From Gamarada debralockiae (taxonomy: Eukaryota; Ascomycota; Leotiomycetes; Helotiales; Hyphodiscaceae): a DNA stretch of 64,000 bases. Location of the stretch: the NCBI GenBank assembly GCA_002803225.1, contig NXFV01000490.1:1-64000 (forward strand), given 5' to 3'. Both the position numbers and the translations under genes were made by a program. The notes under the pieces were generated by a model. It saw only the letters and a program-made list of their open reading frames with translations, did not search any database and was not told the origin of the DNA. This document shows, in pieces, positions 55,140 to 64,000 of this stretch. Position 1 is the first letter of the stretch. Each line of letters opens with the position of its first letter.

Positions 55140-58100
55140 ATGGTACAAGCGGGAATTGGAGGACTCGATACTCCGCGAACAAATATCGGAGACGCAACGT
55201 TTCTCTCGAATCAGCAGCTCGATTTCGATATCTCACAGGAGCAGTCATTTCAGTCACCCTCGAAAGACAATAACAACCTCATACAACAGTTACAAAATGG
55301 ACGACGCGGCGCGATTAACCTCAAGACCCCTCGAAGTCGCGTTGCGCTCAGCGACAGACGAAATCTGCCGGCAGGACTTGGTGGAGGAGAGTTCACTCCA
55401 CTGCTGAAGAGTGCTACGCGAAACAGTGCCCTGCGAAATGGGAAGGAGAATGTTCCTGCAACTCCTGCTTTCCTTGGACCTGGAGGGCTGGATAACATAC
55501 CAGAGGACTTCAGTCCATTGCCCGTCATGGGAAGCTCAATATACGGACAGGATTCGCGAAACGGTTCATATATGGCAGGGACTCCGATACCTCAGATTGA
55601 TAGCAGCAGTACCGCGTCGACGCCTATGGCTTTATTGCCTCGAAGAAACGAAGGTCCCGGGGTTTTACAAGATGGGAACCAGTTGTCTCTTCGGGAGCAA
55701 GAGAATGTCATCGACAAGATTGAGAAGGAGAATTTTGGTCTCAAATTAAAGATACATTTCTTGGAAGAAGCGTTACGGAAAGCGGGACCCGGATTCAGTG
55801 AAGCAGCATTGAAGGAGAACACTGAGCTCAAAGTCGACAAGGTCACTATGCAAAAGGAATTGCATCGTTACAGAAAAACACTGAGTGCTGCTGAACGCGA
55901 TGTAGAACTTTACCGGCAACAACTCCTGGAAATGCAAGAAAAGGTCAAGCTGAAACATGCCGATGAGGGCCAGCGAGAGGAATTAGATCGTCTACGACAG
56001 AGCCTGGAGGAGAAGGAAGCAGAGCTGGAACAACTGCGAAGACAAGAGGGCCAGTTTGACGATCTGCAAGACAAAATACACGATCTTGAGGCGGAATTGC
56101 GGGAAAAGGACCGCGTCATCAATGACCGTGAAGATGAAGTCGACAACCTTAAGGACGAAGTTGAGAAGCATGCTGGCACAATTTCAGGTCTCCAAGAGGC
56201 CCTGAAAGATGCCCAACGTCGAACCGTGGAGTTGGAGGAGAAAGCTCAAGCGAGTGAAGACCTAGCAGAAGCCAAAGAGACAATCGATGAACTGGAACGG
56301 GACCTAGAGCGCCTCAAGAACGAAGTCCAAGACGCCAAAGAAGACCAACAAGAAGCATTTCGAGAACGAGATCGTGCCCAGGCGGACCTTGAAGAACTGC
56401 AGGATGAAATGGCCAACAAATCTATTACGACTAAGGGTCTCAGTCGACAGATGGAGGAGAAGGCCAACCGATTGCAGGAAGAACTCGAGGATCTTCGAGA
56501 AAAACATTCGACTCTCGCGGAGCAGCATGATGACAAAATTCGAGATATTAAGAAGCTGCAAGACAAGATTGAGGACCTCAAACAAGATAGTGAGGTTCGG
56601 GAGCAGAAACTGAAAGACAAGCTCGAAATCGTGCAGAGCGAAAGCGAAGGCGCAGTCCGTGAGCGAGGTATTTTGGCCACCAGGGTCGAGGCCTTACAAG
56701 CAGAACTTCAGCAGAAGGGCGACGAAAAGGTGCTCCTTCAGGTCCGCCATGACGCACTGACTTCCGAGTCTGCCAGCCTCCAGAAAGACCTTTCAAAATC
56801 CCGCAGAGCCATCGAGGACCTCGAGGAAAAGCTGAAGCATGAACAGACTCTGGCCCTCGCCAGTGAACGAGATGTCCGAGATGAATACAAGGGAGAGCTC
56901 GATCGGTTGCATGCTACTATCGATAGTTCCAATGAGAAAATCCAAGAATTGAACGACAAGATCGAGGACCTTGAAGCTGAAGTCCGCCAGAAGGAACGCC
57001 TGTACGACGATGATAGCGACAAATGGGACAGCGAGAGACGAAATCTTGAATCTGAGCGGGACCGAGCTGAGGAAAAGGCAGCCGGGTTGCAGCGGACTAT
57101 CGACAGGTTGCAGGAAGCTGAAGGCACTTTGTCTGGGAAAGAAATGAAGCTTCGGCAAGCCCTCCAGAGCGAGGAAGATCGACATGCAAGCGAAGAAGCC
57201 GTCTTGACTCGTCAAATAAACGAACTGAATGAGGATGTTGATGCTCGACGGAAAGCGCTGGAGGAAGTTCGTTCGGAGCTCTCGAGTGTCCGAGAAGAAC
57301 TCCGACTCAGTCTACGTGAGCAAAAGTCTTTGGCAGAGAAGATCGAAGGGCTGGAGGACGAGGTTGAGATCCTTCAAACGAATCTGGATGATGAAACCGA
57401 ACAAGCCAACGAAGAAATATCAGCAGCGAAACAAGAATCCGAAAGCCTGCGACGACAATTGCAAACCTTGAAGCAAGATCTTGCTAAGGTAGAATCTGTT
57501 GCTGCTGGTGCACATGCCGAAATCGAAGCCTTCAGAAGCGATCTCCAGGCTGGAGAGGGCAGCAAAGAGCAATTGAGCTCAAGATTGAGGGATGTCGAAA
57601 CCCAGCTCGGAAAGGTTAGACAAGACAAGCAGGGTTTGCAAGACCAACTCGCAGCTCTCAATATCGAAGTGCATTCTCTTAGGGCATCGAAAGCTGACCT
57701 CGAGGCTGAGCGGGATGAAATGCAAAGTCAATTACGAGCGATGAAGCAGCAAGAAGAGGAGACATTCCGCCTGGACCAAGAAAGAATGGACCTTCGAACT
57801 GCTAAGATGAAGCTCGACGGTGAAGTGCGTCGTCTACGAGATGAGAACAAGGCTGCGATAGCCCAACAAGAGACTCTGGAAACGGAACTGCAGAAAGAAA
57901 TCGACAGAGCAAGCGCTGAAGAGATCCGACTGAATGCGGAGATCCATGACTTACAGAAGATACTTCGAGGTTCTTCTGAAAAGCGAGAGTTGTCTGCAGC
58001 GAAGAAGACGATCCAACACCTTGAAGAACGTATTCAAGCGCTCGAGAGCCAGCTCGCACCGGCAGGTGGTCATACCGATCATACCGATGCAATCAACGAG

Positions 58101-59433
58101 CTTTTGATGGTTCGTCAAGACCTCGCTGCTGCGCGTCAAAAGGAAACCGAGCACATCCAGCGTGAGACCGCTCAACGTGACGTTCTCCGAGGTCTCCAGC
58201 GCCAGATCACGGAACTCGAGCGCAAGGCCCATGATGCAGAAATCTCCCGACTCGCAATCTCATCACCTCACTCATCTGCCAGTGGATCAGCCCGCAAATC
58301 CGAAATCATCGAAGTCCGCCATCAACTCGCAACAGCTCACCAAACCCTGAAGGAACTCCGCTCACAACTGAAAGACGCTGAGAAAGAAGCCGCCCGCAAA
58401 CTCAAAGCAGCCAACCTCGAGCTTCAAATGCAGAACGAAGCCTGGGAAATCGAGAAAGACCAACTCGAGCGTTCTTTGGATGAAGCCTTGCTTAAGAGAG
58501 ACGAACTCGCAGCCAAGAACAACACCTCTGACGCGACCATCACCCGCCTCCGCAACAAGGTCGAACGTCTGCAGAATGCACTCCAAGCAGAGCGCCAAAA
58601 CAGCGGCGAAGATCGAACCATGGCTCTCGAGCGCCGCGACCTCCACGAGATGCTACGAGAAACACAACTCCAAGCCGAGTCACTCGAGCTCGCCGTCAAA
58701 GACCGCGAGTCCACTATCGCAGCCATCACAGCAGCTGAATCCGAACTCCGCGCACATCTCAAACGAGTACGTGACGAGCGTGCCTTACACCGCTCTAAAG
58801 CAGCATCCGCGCACGAACAGCTTGAGGATCTGGAACGCAAGTTCCGCAAAGCGAGTCAGAGCTGGGAGGCCGAAAAGAAGACGTTGAGGAAGGGCGTGAG
58901 ATTCCCCAATATGTCGCTCAGCGTGAATGATGATTCGGAGATCATGGCGCTGAGAACGGAGGCTGAGGAGCGGGAGAAGAGACATGTTAAGGAGATGCGG
59001 GGGTTGTGTATGCAGATTGAGTGGTTGCGGGCGAGATGTAGACGTGAGGAGGGATTTCGTGCTGCGGCTGGATATGCGAAACGGTATATGGGGTTGCAAA
59101 TTGAGCTTTTTGAGGCTTGGTAAATTGTTCCATTTCATTACCCTCCTCATAACCAAGATTAGAGATTTGTGGGATAGAAACTAATAGTATGTCAACAGCA
59201 ACAAAGCAGATCTCGCCCTTCTTCGCACCACAAGCGTTGCGCTCCCGGAACGTCCTAAACTAGTAAAGAAAGCTACGTTCCGCCAAGTCGCATTCATGAT
59301 CCGCGCTACGATACGCATGAAGAAAGGTGCGGAGCAGTGGGCTAAGAGCAGGAAGATTCATGATAGCATTGTGGCGAAGGTGGAGAGCATGAAGCGGAAG
59401 TCGATGAGAAGGAGTATTGCTAGTGGCCATTGA
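55140..59433 (+). CDS. Spindle pole/MTOC coiled-coil protein (Pcp1/ApsB type, CM1 and PACT)
   Basis: A structural organiser of microtubule nucleation at spindle pole bodies and septal MTOCs. The ATG at 55140 and one intron (59120-59198) give 1404 residues. A disordered N-terminus carries FTPLLKSATRNSALRNGKEN. Residues about 185-250 hold the centrosomin motif 1 that docks the gamma-tubulin complex: SLREQENVIDKIEKENFGLK, then LKIHFLEEALRKAGPGFSEA. About 1000 residues of nearly unbroken heptad coiled coil follow, rich in Glu, Lys, Arg and Leu. The C-terminus has the PACT-type centrosome-targeting region (GLCMQIEWLRARCRREEGFR, then the last exon FRQVAFMIRATIRMKKGAEQ). The arrangement matches fission yeast Pcp1 and Aspergillus ApsB. 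No break is seen. Confidence 0.9.
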
Positions 59434-59786
59434 GTTGGGTATCCTCCCGGTGGTAAAGTTGGGGTGGGTGTTTTTGCGTTGGTGTAGTCTGGCATGCAGT
59501 ATCAGAGAGTACAGTGTTTGGAGTTAGGTTGCTAGGAGTTTAGGCATGGTGCATTGGATGAGCGTTGTTTGATTACTTTGGATCATCTTTTACTTGCGGG
59601 TGGGATGAGATGTCACTATCGTTCCTTGTCAGAATCAGGAGTGAGTAAACACATCGATTCATTGAATTATTTTCGAAATCGTGAGTGAAATTACATAGAC
59701 CGTTTCCCATAATCCAAAAATGCCCTTCTGCCTACCCTTTGTGCTTTTCCCTTATGCACAAATCAAGACGCCGCCGAGACTATTAT
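59434..59786. other. 3' intergenic between convergent genes
   Basis: About 350 bp. No gene is seen. Confidence 0.45.
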
Positions 59787-61674
59787 TTACATGACAAACA
59801 GGAGGTTGGTGTCTGCGGTAAGGTCGTTAGCCTAGTTGCATGGCTTAAGCGGTTATTGATAGAGGAGACGTACTCAATGGATGGCTGCAGGAAAGCTGGG
59901 GCTTCTGCGTGTATTTGGTGGCGAGCTCATCTCTGATGCTGTTGAGCAGCTGAACGTAGCTCTGTTGAGGGTTCTTCTTCATCGCAGTGATGAAAGCCCA
60001 GGACATAGCGCCTGTGGCTTGAGCGGCGATCGTGGCATCAGCCCTATGAAGTATGTTAGCAGGTGCATGCCAAGACAAACTGAAGAAGGCTGAACGAAGA
60101 GGAGGCTGAAACCAGCTGAAGGCTGGTCCAAACCAGACAAAAGAAATGGGTCACCTGACCCAACGTGACTCGTAGCCCCAAGCCCACGCCTCAGCCGTAC
60201 TTCGGCAGTGGCGCAGACTTAGAGCTCGATCAAGTATTATAAACACAAATAGATAGCAGTACATGTGGCTGGGGGCTCGCCCGGTAGCCCCCAAAATGGT
60301 ATCCCAACGCCGACGCTAAATCATAAGGAACGCCTCCCATCCGCTTTTTGTTGCCAATACCCCTATTCCACTAGTGCCTTCATGCAGGACATGTTATGAA
60401 AGAATGTACTAACGATGTTTGGTCGTCTTTGCTGCCAGACAACATTACCACATCCGCAGGCGACGTCTTGGTCGCCATGGTCTTGTTGTACGCGTCATCT
60501 CCAGTCGTTGCCTTTTTGAAGAAACCCATCAAGTGGTTAGCAACACCGCCGAGATCACCGTGGCTGTATGATGAGATAACGCCGAGAAGACCTGCGCCAG
60601 CCTCCTTGGCAAGATTTGGCTCCTTGAGGATACCTTGTGTCGAGTAAATGTATGGTAAATCAAGAGCTGTTCCGGAATGGCAAGAATCGAAGATTGCGGT
60701 CAATCGTACGCCAGGTGACAATGGTTGCACCATGATCCTGTGCATCTCGTCGTCGACAATGTGTCCGACTTGGCGGAAATCGACTGGGTAGATGACCTCG
60801 TCGTATCCGTCCTCCTCATCTCCATCAAGATCCTTAGTTTGACCGCCGTGACCTTCGAAGAGTCAGCGAATTCGTAGCTAAGGAGAGGAGCCCAAAACTT
60901 ACCTGAATAATGAAAGAAGAGCGAGTCGTTGGGTCTAGCATCCTTCACTAGCCAATGCATTGCCCGCAGGATGTTCTGTTTCGTCGGCTGGCTCATTGGG
61001 TTCTGCTGGTCGTCTGTGAGAATAACCATGTCGTCCCGTTGGTAACCGAAGTTCTCATTCAAAAAAGCTGACATGTTCTTTACATCATTGATGCATCCTC
61101 GCAATTGTCCCCTTTGTCCAAAATAGTTTATGCCAATCAACAGTGCCTTTCTTCGTCCGGTGCAATTCGAGTATTGGAATGCATAGCCTTGTGGAGCACC
61201 AGCGCCAAAATGTTGCATAGATTGGGGAGGGGGTGGAGGAGCGTTCTGGTTGCCATTTACATAGCCGTTTGAGTGAACCGATGGCATACCTAGAAACGAG
61301 TTAGCATCCGGAAGTTCATTGCATTAAAACAATCGTACCTGGTGTGCCATATTGTGGTGCATTCGCGGGCACACCGTTGTAGCCGCCATATTGTTGTGGA
61401 GGAGGCTGCGGAAGAATTAGCTGTGGGCTCGCAAATTCAGTCTGCGGTCTTACTTGAGAGTATGCGTATTGGCCTTGGGGAGGAGGGGGTTGTTGATAGC
61501 CGTAGCCACCTTGTGGAGGAGGCGGTCCGTAGTTCTGAGGTCTGCGAAAAGTTAGTAGTCATGTCAAAGATGGAAGAGCCTTGAATCCTACGGGTAGTAG
61601 TTTGGCTGGGGTGGGTACTGCTGTGGTGGACCTCCATATCCTCCATGATATCCGGATCCTGGGTATCCTGACAT
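59787..61674 (-). CDS. Metacaspase (type I) with prion-like N-terminus
   Basis: A calcium-activated cysteine protease of clan CD that cleaves after Arg/Lys and acts in proteostasis and stress death. Seven exons close in phase into 419 residues, with introns at 61542-61591, 61406-61453, 61290-61338, 60853-60902, 60044-60413 and 59813-59873. The first three exons encode a Pro/Gln/Tyr/Gly-rich prodomain ([34 protein letters not shown]). The p20 part has [20 protein letters not shown] and the dyad: His in YSGHGG and Cys in [14 protein letters not shown]. The end is [10 protein letters not shown] then NTNLLFVM, the usual C-terminus. The 370-bp intron is long for the gene. It corresponds to yeast MCA1 and Aspergillus CasA. 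Confidence 0.93.
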
Positions 61675-64000
61675 GTCCTGCGGATTATCTGATCGTTCAA
61701 AGGGAAGAAAGGGCGTTGCGATAATTGCCTGTTGTCGGCTAGACGCCTAGAGGCGTACCCAAGTGTTGATGTTTCTTGCTTGCTCTTGAAGCGTTGTAAG
61801 CAAGCTTCTGGATCGTCAAAGTAATCCTGAGACAACCTTGAAAGTTGGGGGAGTAGCAGGAATCTTTATAGATGAAGCTTCTTGCAAATTTCCGGGAGAA
61901 CGTGGGGCAGCAGGATAGGAAAGTAGTAGCAGGTGAGCTAGGAACAGGGTTGGAGGGGTGGTGGCACGGCTCAAGGTTACAGCGCGTGCTTTTCTCTCGA
62001 TAGGCGGTCAAGTAGCGTCCAGTGGCAGATGTAAGCTCCTCAAAAAGGACAGGGCTGAAATGCTGAATTTGGAGGTCTAAGTTGTGGATGGACTCTCGTC
62101 GAGTCGTGTTGGCCAGAGGTCGTAGAAGCAAGGAGCGGGCGGATGATGGCGGCTGATGACGCTAAGACCATAGCGCGTAATTTCACCCTCGCTTAGACCA
62201 TTCATAGAACGAATTCACATGGACACATGCCACCCCTGCTAAGCTCTGCCATCCTTGAGCGTCGAAAAACAAATGATGCTGAATGAAGGCTTGACAGGTA
62301 GCGGTTGATAGGATATTGTACGGTGGTACGTATGGTCGGAGCGTCAAGGCTCAAAGCTTGGGTAAATCTGAGAGCCGGGGGGTACAGGCGAGAGGCGATA
62401 TGGATTCTGGACTATGCCGGAAGAGATATGCGCGAATCATCTTGTTATTTTTGCTCTCTTGGACCCTGATATTGCAGTAGCCACCTCTTCCTCCGCATAT
62501 ACTTATTCTCAAACGGTACCCCCTGCTTGAGCCCAACTAGGACCGGAGAGGGTCTTCTATGGATGAATCGGGAAAGTCCATTGCAGCCGTACCTGGGAAA
62601 GCTGATGTACCAAATACTTTTCAGGTGTCCCAGCCTCGTAGAAACCCTAAGATTCGGGCGTCACGTTACTGACACTACCGTCAGACTTGCCACACAATCT
62701 AACTTTTCTACTAGAATGAAGCTATAACTCTTGACAATTTCATCACCATTCTTCGACTTGCCATTTCAGAAGCTAGCTCCGGCTCACAGGGTGAGAGGCG
62801 CCGTCAGAAGTCTCTTCTTTTTCAGGAATATACGATGTACAATCTACTTCGTCGGAGGCACCGTAATTGCAAAGATATCACCATGTGGTCTTGAAACCCG
62901 TTGTAGTGGTAGGGCGGGGGCTTAGAGGATGCACTCACAGACACGGCTGTCATCAAGCCTCTCTTCGAGCATTTCCGGCGTCAGAAAGTCGTCGTCGGGG
63001 ATGTTGGCTATCTGATGTCTCGGAGGAGTCCATGTTCTCTCCGTTCATTGATATCGACTGAGGGTGATTGTTATTGCATCCAAGGATTACAATCCCATGA
63101 TGCTGTTTCATGGCCGTGATATTGGAGCGTAGGGACTGCGGGAGAATGAGCCCGTACAGGAGAATGTCCGAATTCGCTGCCAGTGGCTTGGAGTCAACAC
63201 CCTCAGATATCGCATAGTCGTATTTGCTGGCAGACAATTGCTTCCGAATCCGCAAACGAGACACTCGGCATACAACGAATGGGATAGATGGGAATTGGAG
63301 GAGAAAGCAAATGCAGAGCCCGTGAAAGGGTAGTGTCGAATGTTCTGCGCGGAGCGTCCGAATATCTCTTTTTCATGGCTTGCGCGGTCGTTGAAACTAG
63401 CCATTCAGAATCTCTCGCTAAGCGATTTTCTGCAAGCCATACCTGCACCAGACCTCCATTGGGATGTTCTAGCCACGAAACGAGCCACGATAACCTAACT
63501 ACTTTCAGAAATGACAACAAACGGACAACACTCACCAACTACTCCAGCCTCCTTACATGACTACCTTTGCAACGTTACTGGATGACTACATACTTACCTC
63601 ACGTCGGTTGTCTAGACTCACCGCATTATGCAGCCACATGGCCCCCAGCTTTATCCCCTCCTCCAATTAGCTTCTGAGTATCCACGGTAAGGACTGCTGC
63701 CTCGAATACCCCACGTTGGAAGTCCCGCGAGACACGACCCCAAACCTCTGAAAGAGCTTCATCAGTTCCCCATGTTCCAGTGACGCTCCGACATGCACAA
63801 TTGGCATTCTGCCATCACTGCCGCTTCCCCAGAAGCCAATTGAGGACATGCCGATCTCCTAAAGCCACTCAGCCATCAACACAAGCCACGAAAGGACAGT
63901 CCACCTCCTCATTCTGGATCGTGGCATGCCACCCGAAGAGAAGGCCCGAAAAACGACGAAGGATCATTAAAGGCTTCGCTTACATGGTTGACCTGCCGTC
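61675..64000. other. Upstream of metacaspase to window end, no gene supported
   Basis: About 2.3 kb. The part next to 61674 is the metacaspase promoter. Open frames at 62953-63264 and 63667-63849 on the minus strand look mildly protein-like (63667-63849 begins MSSIGFWGSGSDGRMP), but I recognise no domain and cannot join them with splice sites. Confidence 0.35.

Noticed and set aside
62953..63404. Overlapping minus-strand frames near the right end
   Set aside because: Mildly protein-like but no domain and no consistent exon structure.
1..64000. CRISPR arrays, bacterial operons, riboswitches and ribosome binding sites
   Set aside because: The window is eukaryotic, with spliced genes. The only short tandem arrays are the 12-bp LTR repeat and the 17-bp intron repeat, neither with spacers.
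1..64000. tRNA or rRNA genes
   Set aside because: I looked for B-box-like GGTTCGAATCC contexts and found none with a foldable cloverleaf; a tRNAscan run would be decisive.

Overview
The window is nuclear DNA of a filamentous ascomycete (Pezizomycotina). Genes are split by short GT-AG introns, mostly 48-80 bp. It holds fungal-only families (a HET protein, Zn2Cys6 regulators, a bANK regulator, DUF2434) and fungal housekeeping genes (COG5, ADE13, TAN1, ecdysoneless/SGT1, a Pcp1/ApsB-type spindle pole protein and a metacaspase). The class is not certain; a Leotiomycete would fit but nothing here proves it. All intron borders were read by eye. Most models were checked by exon phase, and those that do not close are flagged.

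Left half (about 1-34 kb) is accessory and decaying. It looks like the remains of a secondary-metabolite cluster. It holds a P450 (1562-3515) divergent from a secreted bicovalent FAD oxidase (4214-6017), a short-chain dehydrogenase (6512-7424) and a PKS-associated-type alpha/beta hydrolase (9060-10118). Next come a collapsed highly reducing polyketide synthase relic (10655-12536: partial KS, partial KR, ACP), a bANK regulator (13045-14225), a second P450 of the same type (15858-17607) and a LaeA-like methyltransferase (18093-19370). The tailoring genes mostly read cleanly while the core synthase is destroyed. Around them lie a frameshifted MADS-box-like gene, a MITE, a frameshifted NucA/NucB-like secreted nuclease, a DUF2236/mpaB-type membrane oxygenase, an MFS fragment, a Zn2Cys6 gene split by a solo LTR with intact target-site duplication, and a decayed Pogo/Fot1-type transposase. 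A long, apparently intact Zn2Cys6 regulator with two regulatory domains (27989-31554) follows, then a decayed HET gene and another decayed gene of unknown family.

Right half (about 34-64 kb) is ordinary, mostly core genome. It has a small secreted protein, a C2H2 regulator that is invisible as a single ORF because it has four exons and a tandem repeat in one intron, a DUF2434 membrane protein, COG5, a HET-domain gene, adenylosuccinate lyase, TAN1, an APH-fold protein, ecdysoneless/SGT1, a CM1/PACT-type spindle pole organiser and a metacaspase. Four of these pairs are divergent with short shared promoters. The change from accessory to core DNA falls near 34 kb.
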